Shown here: positions 34,289 through 43,224 of the stretch, one piece after another
Position numbering within the stretch: position 1 is the stretch's first letter
How the letters are laid out: each line of letters opens with the position of its first letter
NCBI RefSeq assembly: GCF_014395225.1
Contig: NZ_CP060723.1
Location: 5,208,001-5,272,000 of the forward strand
DNA: 64,000 nt
Direction: 5' to 3'
From: Pedobacter roseus
GTDB taxonomy: Bacteria > Bacteroidota > Bacteroidia > Sphingobacteriales > Sphingobacteriaceae
Made by a program: the position numbers and the translations under genes
The notes under the pieces: model-generated
What the model was told of the DNA's origin: nothing
Seen by the model: the letters and a program-made list of their open reading frames with translations, nothing else
Databases searched by the model: none

Positions 34289-35164
34289 ATGGTTCCGAAA
34301 GGTAAACTCATCATCATTGGTGGCGCAATAAACACCGGTAGCTTCGCAGAAACGCAATTTGGACTACCTGAAAACATGAACTTTTTTGAGCGTGGGATTT
34401 TAAAAAGGATTACTACAGAATCAATTAACGATACCCAGTCACGTTTCGAGATCATCACTACAGCATCATTAATGCCTGAAAAAGTTGGTGAAGAATATAT
34501 CAAGGCTTATGCACAATTGGATGTACATAATGTTGGGGTGTTAAATATTACCAACCGTGAGGAAGCAAATTCTGACGAAAATTATGAGCGTATCAAAGCA
34601 GCCGAAGTAATTATTTTTACCGGTGGTGATCAACTTCGCCTTTCATCCATTTTTGGCGGTACAAAAATCCACCAGATCCTGTTAGAAAAATATAGAAATG
34701 AACCTGTGGTAATTGCAGGTACATCTGCCGGAGCGGCTGCAAGTTCTAAAAATATGATTTACCAAGGCAGTAGTAAAGATGCCTTACTTAAAGGTGAAGT
34801 TAAAATTACCGGTGGATTAGGTTTTATCGATGATGTTATTGTAGATACCCACTTTGTACAACGCGGCAGGATTGGCCGTTTGTTATATGCGGCAGCAAGT
34901 AATCCAGGGATTTTAGGCATTGGTTTGGGTGAAGATACCGGCCTTTTCATATCAGACGGACATACCATGGAAGCCATTGGCTCGGGCATGGTTATTTTAG
35001 TGGATGGCCGCAATATGGCCGATACCAATTTAACAGATGTAGAAATGGGACAGCCTGTTTCGATAAAAAACATGGTGGTACACGTAATGTGCGATGGCGA
35101 TGTTTATGATTTAAATGATCATAGCCTGGTCATCCATCACCCTAAGGTTATTCCTATAGGGTAA
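34289..35164 (+). CDS. cphB: cyanophycinase (peptidase S51)
   Basis: Serine exopeptidase that degrades cyanophycin to beta-Asp-Arg dipeptides. 291 aa from the ATG at 34289 (MVPKGKLIIIGGAINTG), which fits the family; an in-frame ATG 28 codons upstream would add an unlikely hydrophobic stretch. The nucleophile Ser is in VIAGTSAGAAASS (about 156-160), preceded by FTGGDQLRLSSIFGGT (about 112-127) and followed by DTHFVQRGRIGRLL (about 190-203), all typical of bacterial CphB. No signal peptide, so it acts intracellularly on stored polymer. Sits 61 bases before the isoaspartyl peptidase gene, which completes the pathway. Confidence 0.94.
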   Translation: MVPKGKLIIIGGAINTGSFAETQFGLPENMNFFERGILKRITTESINDTQSRFEIITTASLMPEKVGEEYIKAYAQLDVHNVGVLNITNREEANSDENYERIKAAEVIIFTGGDQLRLSSIFGGTKIHQILLEKYRNEPVVIAGTSAGAAASSKNMIYQGSSKDALLKGEVKITGGLGFIDDVIVDTHFVQRGRIGRLLYAAASNPGILGIGLGEDTGLFISDGHTMEAIGSGMVILVDGRNMADTNLTDVEMGQPVSIKNMVVHVMCDGDVYDLNDHSLVIHHPKVIPIG

Positions 35165-35225
35165 AAGATTTAAGACCTGGGGTTTAAGGTCTAAAATCTC
35201 ATATCTCAATACTCAAATCTAACAA
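35165..35225 (+). repeat. low-complexity degenerate repeat tract
   Basis: Two degenerate patterns in 61 bases: AAGACCTGGGGTTTAAGGTCT, read as a TTTAAGGTCT-like unit twice, then ATCTCATATCTCAATACTC. It lies between cphB and the isoaspartyl peptidase gene. Confidence 0.4.
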
Positions 35226-36068
35226 ATGAAACTAATTATACACGGGGGCTTCTTTAGTGAGTCATCTACCAATCAGGAAACAAAAAAAGCCAAACAGGAT
35301 GCTTTGGCGTCGATTGTTAAGCTTGGACACGAATACCTGAAAACGCATACGGCTTTAGAGACTGTTGTTTATACCGTCGGCCTGTTAGAAGATAACGAAT
35401 TGTTTAACGCGGGTATCGGTTCGCAGATCCAAAGTGATGGAAAAGTGCGGTTAAGTGCTGCTTTAATGGATGGCAAAACCGAAAAATTTAGTGGCGTAAT
35501 CAATGTAGAGGATGTGAAAAACCCGATCCAGATAGCGCATAACCTTTTAGCTTATGATGACCGTGTGTTAAGTGGTGATGGTGCACAGCGTTTTGCCCGA
35601 GACAATGGCTTTGAATATTTTAATCCCATTACCCCTCAACGCCAAGCTGAATACGAAGCCAAATTAAACCAGAAAAACAATAAAGGAACCGTGGGTTGTG
35701 TGGCGCTTGATGCCGATGGAAATTTAGCAGCAGCTACTTCTACAGGGGGAAAGGGATTCGAAATTCCTTGCCGTGTGAGCGATTCTGCAACAGTAGCAGG
35801 TAATTACGCCAACCAATATGCAGGCATCTCTTGTACTGGTGTTGGCGAAGATATTGTTAGCGGCGCATTGGCTGCTAAAATTGTAACCCGTGTTACCGAT
35901 GGTTTTTCTTTAAAAGACGCATCTGATAAATCTTTCGCCGAACTTAAGGCTTTTGATGGCTTTGCGGGTGTTGTAGGCATATCGGCAAGTGGCGAAATAT
36001 ACCATTGTGATTCTCATCCTTACATGGTTTGGGCATCTTTCGATGTTAATTTACAGGTATTTAGCTAA
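35226..36068 (+). CDS. iaaA: isoaspartyl peptidase / L-asparaginase (Ntn hydrolase)
   Basis: Cleaves isoaspartyl dipeptides; next to cphA/cphB its natural substrate is probably the beta-Asp-Arg released from cyanophycin, giving Asp and Arg. 280 aa. The autocleavage and nucleophile site is NKGTVGCVALDADGNLAAAT with the Thr of GTVG at about residue 156; the substrate-binding blocks LFNAGIGSQIQSDG (about 59-72), CRVSDSATVAGNYAN and GEDIVSGALAA are present. No signal peptide, so cytosolic, unlike periplasmic asparaginases. The gene name is assigned by homology to IaaA-type enzymes. Confidence 0.93.
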   Translation: MKLIIHGGFFSESSTNQETKKAKQDALASIVKLGHEYLKTHTALETVVYTVGLLEDNELFNAGIGSQIQSDGKVRLSAALMDGKTEKFSGVINVEDVKNPIQIAHNLLAYDDRVLSGDGAQRFARDNGFEYFNPITPQRQAEYEAKLNQKNNKGTVGCVALDADGNLAAATSTGGKGFEIPCRVSDSATVAGNYANQYAGISCTGVGEDIVSGALAAKIVTRVTDGFSLKDASDKSFAELKAFDGFAGVVGISASGEIYHCDSHPYMVWASFDVNLQVFS

Positions 36069-36097
36069 TATTAGAATTAAAGTATTATTTTTGTTGC

Positions 36098-36781
36098 ATG
36101 ACCAAAATTGTACTGGCTTTGATAAGCCTTTTTGCATCGTTACAACTTCAGGCTCAAAACATAGACAAAACAGAAATCCAGGAACCCAATGGAGGTAGCG
36201 CTATCAATATAGCGGTATCTAAATTTGATCTGGAAGACGGGAATTCTTTTTTTGAAGAAGCAGAAGATTTAGAGCGAAAAGGCGATTATAACGAGGCCCT
36301 AACATTATTTGGAAAAGCAGCTTTCGAATATAATTCGGTAAAAAACTTCAACAGATACGGGCAGGCAGTTATAAAAATGAGCAGCATGCATTATCAGTTG
36401 GGCCGTTTTACCGATGCAGAACAGATCCTTCTAAATGTTGCTTTAAAAAACTATTCTAAAACCGGCAATCGCGCGGGGATCATGAATACCTACAGCCTTT
36501 TGGGCAAAGTCTACCTCGCTAATACCAAATACACACAATCGATGTGGTTTTACACCCAGCAGGGGATATTGGCAAAACAGCTAAAAAGTAATAATGCCTA
36601 TATCGAATCTATTTTGGGAATTGCTCAGGTGAAAATCAAAAAGAAAGATTTTATACTTGCCCTAAGAGATTTAAAATCTGCGGAGTGGTTAGCCAATTCA
36701 ATTAAAACTACCCAGTACAAAGCACAGATTAAGGATGCCAGGGAAGTAATTGCCAGCAAAACCGCTACTAAAAAAGGATAA
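36098..36781 (+). CDS. exported tetratricopeptide repeat protein
   Basis: 227-aa precursor with a signal peptide (MTKIVLALISLFASLQLQAQ). Residues about 45-215 comprise four to five TPR-like helix pairs (SFFEEAEDLERKGDYNEALTLFGKAAFEY, then YGQAVIKMSSMHYQLGRFTDAEQILL and similar). Acts presumably as a periplasmic protein-interaction scaffold. A TATTTTTG -7-like box at 36086-36093 is too close to the ATG for a normal leader. Followed by a terminator 190 bases on. Partner unknown. Confidence 0.78.
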   Translation: MTKIVLALISLFASLQLQAQNIDKTEIQEPNGGSAINIAVSKFDLEDGNSFFEEAEDLERKGDYNEALTLFGKAAFEYNSVKNFNRYGQAVIKMSSMHYQLGRFTDAEQILLNVALKNYSKTGNRAGIMNTYSLLGKVYLANTKYTQSMWFYTQQGILAKQLKSNNAYIESILGIAQVKIKKKDFILALRDLKSAEWLANSIKTTQYKAQIKDAREVIASKTATKKG

Positions 36782-36968
36782 TTCAGCTAAAAGGCATATT
36801 CTTCTGATATTTTCTCGTCAACAGCATAAGATGTTGCTTTAAAAGCGCTTATAAGTCTTTATTTGGTCAAATTTTAAATGTTGATTAAAACAAAAAATAT
36901 CTCTTAACGTTGTGCTATAAGAAATTGTTAAATAAAAAGCTTTTAGTTAGATTTGATAAAGTTTTAAC

Positions 36969-36999
36969 AAGAGACGGTAATAATGCTGTCTCTTTTTTG
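36969..36999 (+). terminator. rho-independent terminator
   Basis: Seven-pair stem AAGAGAC / GTCTCTT, twelve-base loop, then TTTTTGTTTTTTT; downstream of the TPR gene. Confidence 0.65.
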
Positions 37000-37043
37000 T
37001 TTTTTTGCTAAAATGGTATCATATTGGCTATATAGAATTGGAA

Positions 37044-39233
37044 ATGGATTTTAAATCATTTAAAGAGATGTTAAAGAGAATATTTTTTGTAATTTTTACC
37101 GGAGCAGTACTTGCCTGTCATGCTGCGCCCAAAACTCAGCCGATAGTTGAGGGAATTACCAATATAAAGCCGGATCAGCAGCAACAGCTTGTGATTAAGG
37201 AGGTTGTGAATCTGATCGAGAGTTATAATTATAAGAAAATCCAGATTAACGATTCTATATCTTCCATTATTTTAGATAAATACATCAAATCATTAGATCA
37301 GGGTAAAAATTATTTCCTTGCATCTGATATTAAAGAATTTGAAAAATACAGATATACTTTAGACGACGATTTTAAAAATGGCGATTTAAGTGGTCCATTC
37401 TTCATCTATAATGTTTACGCTAAAAGGCTTAACGAATATTTCACATACTCATTAGCGCAGATTAAAACCAAATTCGATTTTAACCAAACCGATACCTATG
37501 TATATGATAGGGAAAAACTGCCTTGGCCGGTTTCTACAACTGCCTTAAACGATACCTGGAAAAAACGTGTTAAGTACGAGCTGATCAATTTGAATTTAGC
37601 CGGAACCGCTGAAAACAAAAATGTAGAAACATTAACCAAACGTTATCAGAATTTACAGTCGCAAACATCTAAAATGAATAATCAGGATGTTTTCCAGATC
37701 TTAATGGATGCATTTACAGAATCTATTGATCCACATACCAATTATTTCAACCCAAGCAATGCCGCTGCTTTTAACGAAGATATGTCGCGCTCTTTTGAAG
37801 GTATTGGTGCCCGTTTACAGTTGGAGAATGAGGTGGTTAAAATTTCAGAAATCATTGCCGGCGGACCTGCTTTTAAAGGTAAACAATTAAGTGCCGGTGA
37901 TCGTATTATTGCTGTAGCACAAGGTGACGGTGAGTTTGTTGATGTGGTGGGATGGAGATTAGATAACACCGTATCGAAAATTAAAGGTCCGAAAGGCACT
38001 AAAGTGCGTTTAAAAGTGATTCCGGCTGGAAAAGAAATGTCGTCGAAACCGGTAATCATCGAATTGGTTCGTGATAAAATTGTATTGGAAGAAACTTCTG
38101 CCAAGAAAAAAGTAAAAACCATCAACAGCAATGGTAAAGACATTAAAATAGGTATCATCACTTTGCCAGCCTTTTATGCTGATTTTAAAGCAGCCAATGC
38201 CGGAGATAAAAATTATAAAAGTACCACCCGTGATGTAAGAAAACTGATCGATTCGTTAAAAACTTACGATAAAGTAAATGCCATTGTGATGGATTTACGT
38301 GGAAACGGTGGTGGTTCTTTAGTTGAAGCTATTTCACTAACAGGCTTATTTATTGATAAGGGCCCTGTGGTGCAGGTAAAAGATTTACGTGGCAAAATTG
38401 AAGTTGACGAAGACGAAAATAGTGGTGTAGCATGGGATGGTCCTTTTGGTGTAATGGTAGACCGTTTAAGTGCATCAGCCTCTGAAATTTTTGCCGGAGC
38501 CATTCAGGATTATGGCCGGGGTATTATTATGGGTAGCCAAACCTATGGCAAAGGAACGGTTCAGTCTTCTATCGATTTAAACAAATTGGTAAACCCAAGC
38601 ATGTTGCAAAGGGTTGCTGGTTTAATTTCTAAAGATAAAACTGTTGGAACATCACCAAGCAGCGCCAGCGCGGCTGATATTAACTTAGGTCAGATCAATT
38701 TAACGATGGCTAAATTTTACCGTGTAGCAGGCAGCAGTACACAACATAAAGGGGTAACACCTGATGTTGTTTTCCCTTCTTTATACCCAATGGATAAAAT
38801 TGGTGAAGATACTGAGCCATCTGCTTTACCATGGGACGTGATTCCAAGCTCTAACTTTAAGGCTGTTGCCAATTTAACTGCTGTTAAAGCCCAGTTGACA
38901 AAAAATAGCGAACAACGTATCGCTAACTCTTTAGATTTCAAATACCTTAAACAGGATATCGCAGATCTTAAAAAACGTGATAATGAAGTTTCTGTAACCT
39001 TAAACGAAGCTAAACTTAAAGCAGAGCGCGAGGCTCAGGAAGTTAAAACCCTGGCCAGACAAAATGAATTACGTGCTTTAAGAGGATTGCCTGCCATTAA
39101 AAAGGGAGATAAAGTAACCAAGCAAGATGCTTTCGATTTTATTGAAGATGAATCGTTAAGAGTAATGGGCGATTTTATGCAGCAATCAGGCAGTTATGTA
39201 ATGAACCTGGGTTTGATGCCAAAGAATAATTAA
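37044..39233 (+). CDS. prc: carboxy-terminal processing protease (tail-specific protease, S41A)
   Basis: 729-aa periplasmic protease from the ATG at 37044; an ATG at 37068 is also possible, both giving a signal segment LKRIFFVIFTGAVLAC with a possible lipobox. Order: N-terminal helical domain (about 40-220), PDZ domain (about 235-330, GIGARLQLENEVVKISEII and GDRIIAV), S41 catalytic domain (about 340-570) with the Ser nucleophile in DRLSASASEIFAGA and the Lys general base in QTYGKGTVQ, and a C-terminal DUF3340-like helical region. This long architecture is that of E. coli Prc, which degrades or trims exported proteins. No NlpI-like adaptor is adjacent. A terminator follows. Confidence 0.93.
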   Translation: MDFKSFKEMLKRIFFVIFTGAVLACHAAPKTQPIVEGITNIKPDQQQQLVIKEVVNLIESYNYKKIQINDSISSIILDKYIKSLDQGKNYFLASDIKEFEKYRYTLDDDFKNGDLSGPFFIYNVYAKRLNEYFTYSLAQIKTKFDFNQTDTYVYDREKLPWPVSTTALNDTWKKRVKYELINLNLAGTAENKNVETLTKRYQNLQSQTSKMNNQDVFQILMDAFTESIDPHTNYFNPSNAAAFNEDMSRSFEGIGARLQLENEVVKISEIIAGGPAFKGKQLSAGDRIIAVAQGDGEFVDVVGWRLDNTVSKIKGPKGTKVRLKVIPAGKEMSSKPVIIELVRDKIVLEETSAKKKVKTINSNGKDIKIGIITLPAFYADFKAANAGDKNYKSTTRDVRKLIDSLKTYDKVNAIVMDLRGNGGGSLVEAISLTGLFIDKGPVVQVKDLRGKIEVDEDENSGVAWDGPFGVMVDRLSASASEIFAGAIQDYGRGIIMGSQTYGKGTVQSSIDLNKLVNPSMLQRVAGLISKDKTVGTSPSSASAADINLGQINLTMAKFYRVAGSSTQHKGVTPDVVFPSLYPMDKIGEDTEPSALPWDVIPSSNFKAVANLTAVKAQLTKNSEQRIANSLDFKYLKQDIADLKKRDNEVSVTLNEAKLKAEREAQEVKTLARQNELRALRGLPAIKKGDKVTKQDAFDFIEDESLRVMGDFMQQSGSYVMNLGLMPKNN

Positions 39234-39253
39234 TACAGAAATATATTAAAATT

Positions 39254-39292
39254 AAAAGGCCCCTTTAGCTAAAACTAAAGAGGCCTTTTTTG
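39254..39292 (+). terminator. rho-independent terminator
   Basis: Stem AAGGCCCCTTTAG / CTAAAGAGGCCTT with one mismatch and a six-base loop, followed by a T run; downstream of the tail-specific protease. Confidence 0.85.
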
Positions 39293-39378
39293 TTGGTATC
39301 AGCGTTGTCAACTTTAAAAAAGAATTCGCTCGATAGTTAAATGCACTAAAATGTAGTTTGTCAGATTTAGTTATTCTT

Positions 39379-40320
39379 TTAACCTTTTTTCGCTGATGGC
39401 TCGGTTTGTTTATTTAACTGCATGGCCATCATCTCTTTCATGGTCTTATTCATCCCATCTGCACTACCATCAAGGAAAATCACATTACCATCTCCATTTT
39501 CCGCAAAGTGCTTGATTGATTCGGTCCACATGGTAAATAAGATTACAGAAATATCCAGATTGGCCTGTTCCATTTCCTGAGCGGCTTTGCTCATTCCATG
39601 TGCAACCTCTGCACGGAATAAGGCAATACCTTGTCCACGTAATTGAGCAGCTTCACGCTCTGCTGTAGCAGCAATCTTAATCGCATTACCATCCGCTTCT
39701 GCAGCTTTGGTTTTCGTAATTAATAAAGCCTGACCTTCGTTCTCTGCCGCTGCCTTTAAATTGTTAGAGGCCACTACACGGCTCATTGAGCGCATAATTT
39801 CTTCATCAAAAGTAATATCGTTCAACTGAAGATCCTGAAGGTGGTAACCCCAGCCGTCTAAAACCTGATCAATCTGTTCTTTAACATGAAGTACAATTTC
39901 GTTACGCTGAGCCAGTACATTTGCCTGTTTTTGTGTGGCTACATAAGCACGGATCGAACCTTCGATGGTCCTGATTAACGCTTGCATCAGGTTGGTGGCA
40001 TCTACGAATTTAAAAGCTACATTTTTAATGGTCTCTTCATCCTGATTTACCACAGAATATAAAAGCATGGCTTTAAAATATACATTCGCCTGATCTTGCG
40101 TAACTGCCTGGAACGAAAGTTCAACCGAACGGTTCTGGATGGAGATCCGGGAATAAATCTGCTCTATTAATGGGATTTTAAAATTTAAACCTGGTCTTAA
40201 CTGACGGCGGTACTTACCGAAAACGGTTACCACCGCAATGGTTCCCTGTTTAACGGTAACGAACGAGCTGAGTAGGATAATGAATGCTACAATAGCTACA
40301 ACGTAAATGGTGTATTGCAT
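39379..40320 (-). CDS. SPFH domain protein (stomatin/prohibitin/HflC-like)
   Basis: 313-aa membrane-anchored protein: one N-terminal membrane segment (about 5-23), SPFH domain (about 25-205, starting TVKQGTIAVVTVFGKYRRQLRPGLNFKIPL) and a long helical stretch rich in Ala/Glu (NLKAAAENEGQALLITKTKA, about 195-260) that in this family drives ring-like oligomers. The C-terminal tail is Met/Lys-rich. No NfeD-like or FtsH/HflK partner is adjacent. The likely role is organising a membrane microdomain or protease; which one cannot be told from the sequence. Confidence 0.87.
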   Translation of the reverse strand: MQYTIYVVAIVAFIILLSSFVTVKQGTIAVVTVFGKYRRQLRPGLNFKIPLIEQIYSRISIQNRSVELSFQAVTQDQANVYFKAMLLYSVVNQDEETIKNVAFKFVDATNLMQALIRTIEGSIRAYVATQKQANVLAQRNEIVLHVKEQIDQVLDGWGYHLQDLQLNDITFDEEIMRSMSRVVASNNLKAAAENEGQALLITKTKAAEADGNAIKIAATAEREAAQLRGQGIALFRAEVAHGMSKAAQEMEQANLDISVILFTMWTESIKHFAENGDGNVIFLDGSADGMNKTMKEMMAMQLNKQTEPSAKKG

Positions 40321-40432
40321 AATTAGATTTTTTTATGAAGTTATAAAAAAATAAACACAAACAATTAATACTCCATTTTACAGCGCTCAAACAAAAGCCT
40401 GAAAATTTTGTCTTATGTTAAAAAATAGAATT

Positions 40433-40618
40433 ATGAACGTAAAACGTACTTTTGGAACAGTATTAACTATATTAGGTATAATCGGCTTAATTTATGCCGG
40501 ATATGGCTTTGTAAACCACAGTCAAAATACAAGGGGATTGATGGTTTATGGTATCATCGGACTAATATTCTTTGTTTCGGGTATTGGTTTGGTAAAGAAT
40601 ACGAAGGATGAGAGTTAA
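40433..40618 (+). CDS. small two-helix membrane protein
   Basis: 61-aa protein from the ATG at 40433 (MNVKRTFGTVLTILGIIGL) with two membrane segments (about 7-27 and 37-55) and a charged tail ending KNTKDES. An in-frame ATG six codons upstream is possible. No family recognised. Its stop codon is directly next to the stop codon of the 41-aa gene on the opposite strand. Confidence 0.6.
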   Translation: MNVKRTFGTVLTILGIIGLIYAGYGFVNHSQNTRGLMVYGIIGLIFFVSGIGLVKNTKDES

Positions 40619-40744
40619 CTAACTCTTTCTTCTAAACTTTTTTGATAAAAGAAAAAGTACAACCGCTGCGCCAATAGCTAAACCAAGATAAATTCCATCT
40701 TTAAAGTTTGCAGCATTTGTAGTTTCTAAAAGAACAGCAATCAT
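40619..40744 (-). CDS. 41-aa single-pass membrane protein
   Basis: Very short frame (ATG at 40744, TAG at 40619): MIAVLLETTNAANFKDGIYL leading into GLAIGAAVVLFLLS as the membrane segment and a basic tail SKKFRRKS. Support for it being real: its ATG overlaps the TGA of the upstream gene by the classic ATGA, it ends exactly at the stop of the convergent gene with no overlap, and the hydrophobic core followed by positive charges is a normal inside-C topology. No family is known to me. Expression evidence is lacking. Confidence 0.55.
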   Translation of the reverse strand: MIAVLLETTNAANFKDGIYLGLAIGAAVVLFLLSKKFRRKS

Positions 40745-40926
40745 TTTTGTTTCTTTTTGTGTTTAATGATCTGGTATTGACTAAAAGCGACCAGGCAACC
40801 TGCTAGTATGATAATCCCGGCAGATAAAAGGTTTTTGGGGTTTTGCTGAATGTAGTAAGCTGCTGCCAAAACTAAAATAGCCGCTGCGATACCGATAATA
40901 TAGTGAAGTATTAATCCCGTTTTCAT
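40741..40926 (-). CDS. small two-helix membrane protein
   Basis: 61-aa protein with two membrane segments (about 6-24 and 33-50) joined by QQNPKNLLS, and a strongly basic tail (KHKKKQK). No family recognised. Its TGA overlaps the ATG of the 41-aa gene downstream, so both are probably made from one mRNA by coupled translation. Together with the convergent 61-aa gene it forms a cluster of three tiny membrane proteins. Confidence 0.6.
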   Translation of the reverse strand: MKTGLILHYIIGIAAAILVLAAAYYIQQNPKNLLSAGIIILAGCLVAFSQYQIIKHKKKQK

Positions 40927-40970
40927 AAGGCAAATATTCTGAATTAATTTGAGATTGATGTCGCAGAAGA

Positions 40971-42068
40971 TTAATCTTTTAAACTGATTTTGTTTTCTTC
41001 AAATTTAAGTTGATGACCTATGAAATCAATATCGGTCAGTTCTTTTATACGTTTAAAAGCACCCTGATTATCATCCAGGGTTAACCGGTTGATTTTATCC
41101 TGCTTAATGGATATCACATTTGCATATAAAAAATCGCCTTTGGCATTTATTTTTAGCTGAAGCAGAGGAGCAATACCGTTATTGCCTTTTAAGCTAAACA
41201 TTCCGTAGGTGCAAAAATTACCCAGACTGTAAGCTATGAATTTATTTTTATATACTTCAACGGCCCTTGTTACATGCGGCCCATGGCCTAATACTACATC
41301 CGCCCCGGCATCTATCACTGCGTGAGCAAAGGCATATACATTGCCCCTGTTTTCTTTATAAAAGATTTCGTTCTTACGGGTGACATGTTCAAATCTTGCC
41401 CCTTCACCTCCGCCATGGAAAGAAACAATTACAATATCGGCCATTGTTTTTAACCGCGCAACCAAAGCTTTTGCACTGTCGATCTTGTTGATGGATACGG
41501 TGTTTTCGTTAGGCGCAAAAGCACAGAAAGCATATTTTATGCTGTCTTTCTCAAAAATTTCATAAGGCTTGTTTACCTGCCCCGCATAGTGGATCTCTAG
41601 CGAATCTAAAATCCTTGCTGTGTTTTTTCTTCCTTTTGCATCAAAATCGCCAACATGGTTATTGGCAATACTCAATACGTTAAATCCCGCATTTTTGTAT
41701 ATGCCGGCGTAACGTTCAGGCATTCTAAAAGCATAACAGTTATTCGGGTTAATGCCATTACATTTATTCGAATTGCCCGAATTAAGAAAACAGCCTTCCA
41801 GGTTTCCAAATACGATATCACCTTTTAATAAACTATCTACGGCTTGAAAGCTGTTAACGGCATCATCTGGTGGAAGATTGGTTTTTGATGGAAAAGCAGA
41901 ACCAAGCATAATATCACCAACGGCAGTTATCGATATCGTATCCGTTATTTTCCTGACGATTGTATCTTGTTTTACAATGGGCGTATTAACCTGCGCATTA
42001 TTACTGGTGCAGCTGATTAAGATAATTATGGTAAAAACGGCTAATATTAGGGTGTTGAAAAACTTCAT
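40971..42068 (-). CDS. CapA family lipoprotein (PGA_cap metallophosphatase-like)
   Basis: 365-aa predicted lipoprotein, signal MKFFNTLILAVFTIIILISC with Cys at residue 20. The rest is a CapA/PGA_cap calcineurin-like domain: TAVGDIMLGS (about 49-58), FGNLEG (about 87-92), SIANNHVGDFDAKG (about 137-150), VSFHGGGEG (about 213-221) and LGHGPHVTRAVEVYKNKFIAYSLGNF split over about 258-285. These His/Asp/Asn residues are the expected dinuclear metal ligands. CapA takes part in poly-gamma-glutamate capsule export, but no capB/capC is here, so the substrate is open. Ends 102 bases before the NlpC gene's 3' end region. Confidence 0.85.
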   Translation of the reverse strand: MKFFNTLILAVFTIIILISCTSNNAQVNTPIVKQDTIVRKITDTISITAVGDIMLGSAFPSKTNLPPDDAVNSFQAVDSLLKGDIVFGNLEGCFLNSGNSNKCNGINPNNCYAFRMPERYAGIYKNAGFNVLSIANNHVGDFDAKGRKNTARILDSLEIHYAGQVNKPYEIFEKDSIKYAFCAFAPNENTVSINKIDSAKALVARLKTMADIVIVSFHGGGEGARFEHVTRKNEIFYKENRGNVYAFAHAVIDAGADVVLGHGPHVTRAVEVYKNKFIAYSLGNFCTYGMFSLKGNNGIAPLLQLKINAKGDFLYANVISIKQDKINRLTLDDNQGAFKRIKELTDIDFIGHQLKFEENKISLKD

Positions 42069-42085
42069 TTGAGATTTCTGCGGGA

Positions 42086-42121
42086 TAAAAAAAATCCTCC
42101 GAAATTTCTTTAGGAGGATTC
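42086..42121 (-). terminator. terminator of the NlpC/P60 gene
   Basis: Eight-pair stem AATCCTCC / GGAGGATT with a twelve-base loop; on the minus strand it runs into eight T. Lies 50 bases after the NlpC/P60 stop codon. Confidence 0.8.
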
Positions 42122-42171
42122 TATATGTTTTTTATTAACTGTTAACTGAAAATCGTCAACAGCTAACTTAA

Positions 42172-42729
42172 CTATTCTACTTCAAATTCTTTTTTAAACG
42201 ATTCTAAAACACGCCCACCTTTGTAAAAGTAACGGCTGTAATAAGGTTCGTTCAGGTTGCTGATTACTACACCACGCGAGCTGGATGCGTGTGCGAACCT
42301 GTTGTCGCCGAGGTAGATGCCAACGTGTGAGATACTTCTGCTTTTAATTTTAAAGAAAACCAGATCGCCTTCTTTTAAATCCTCTTTAGACAGTGGATCT
42401 ACCATGCTAAAAATATCGCGTGAATTCCTTCTGATGGTAGTGTTGAAAACTTTGTCGTAAATCGCTTTAGTAAAAGCTGAGCAATCAATGCCTCTTTTGC
42501 TGTTTCCACCATAACTATATGGGGTTCCGATCCATTCGTATATAAACTTGTAGAGTTTTAAATTCGAGGTCGCATCTACTGCAACACCCATTACCTGCGA
42601 AAAATATTGTGAAGCAAGGTTATCAGGGTCATTTAATTCTTTACCAGATTCTTTTGTTTTTGTTTGCGCAAATGCGCTTGAGAGCGTGCAGATAGCGATT
42701 AGGGTAGAAAACAAAATTTTTTTAATCAT
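42172..42729 (-). CDS. secreted NlpC/P60 family cysteine peptidase
   Basis: 185-aa exported peptidoglycan peptidase-like protein with a signal peptide ending AFAQ (residue 22). The NlpC/P60 domain (about 60-175) has the catalytic Cys in RGIDCSAFTKAIY, His in SRSISHVGIYLGD and the third polar residue in FAHASSSRGV. GTPYSYGGNS before the Cys is typical. No SH3b or LysM domain is present, so binding must come from elsewhere. A single-gene unit with a good promoter and its own terminator. Confidence 0.9.
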   Translation of the reverse strand: MIKKILFSTLIAICTLSSAFAQTKTKESGKELNDPDNLASQYFSQVMGVAVDATSNLKLYKFIYEWIGTPYSYGGNSKRGIDCSAFTKAIYDKVFNTTIRRNSRDIFSMVDPLSKEDLKEGDLVFFKIKSRSISHVGIYLGDNRFAHASSSRGVVISNLNEPYYSRYFYKGGRVLESFKKEFEVE

Positions 42730-42797
42730 GTTATACAGTTATGTTTGGGTATTCACTTACACATTAACGTACACCACATGGGCTTATTGTTGGTTGT

Positions 42798-42829
42798 CAA
42801 AAGTATTGATTATACAAATGTTATCCAAA
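42798..42829 (-). promoter_or_regulatory. putative NlpC/P60 promoter
   Basis: On the minus strand TTTG (42829-42826), exactly 20 bases of spacer, then TACTTTTG (42805-42798): a perfect match to the Bacteroidota -33/-7 consensus. The leader to the ATG would be about 65 bases. Confidence 0.55.
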
Positions 42830-43190
42830 TGTAATGTTATAAAAAACGAAAGTTATTAACATTTTTGTTTTTTATCCACTGTTTTCAAGTAAAATTTTGC
42901 TTTAAAACCATCTTTTTTAAATGTTTTTTTCATTTTGGATATTCCTGTATGTTTTAAGTTTGTGTTATATTTAAATTATGGAAATATGCGCTTATGCAGA
43001 ATTAAATTTCAGAATAAATTGAATACTTATTATGATAAAGGGCATTGATTTAATTATGTGAAATCAGTATTAAATCTTTAAAAGTGTTTGTGGTTTGTAT
43101 TTAATTGTAAAACAACTGTTAAATCTGATTTTAGCCCTAATACCATGATGTTTTTACACTTAAAAGTGCCAAAAATTACAATAAAAAAAT

Positions 43191-43198
43191 TAGATTTG
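43191..43198 (+). promoter_or_regulatory. putative -7 box of the pdhA-E2 operon
   Basis: TAGATTTG matches TAnnTTTG and lies 26 bases before the ATG at 43225. No TTTG is found 19-21 bases upstream, so confidence is limited. Confidence 0.4.
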
Positions 43199-43224
43199 CT
43201 GTCGCAAAAAACAAATACCCTAAA

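Larger units (their letters stand above)
42730..43224. other. 495-base AT-rich divergent intergenic region
   Basis: Holds the NlpC/P60 promoter at 42798-42829 and a pdhA -7-like box at 43191-43198. The remaining 360 bases are very AT-rich. I see no RNA gene, repeat or coding signal there. Confidence 0.45.
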
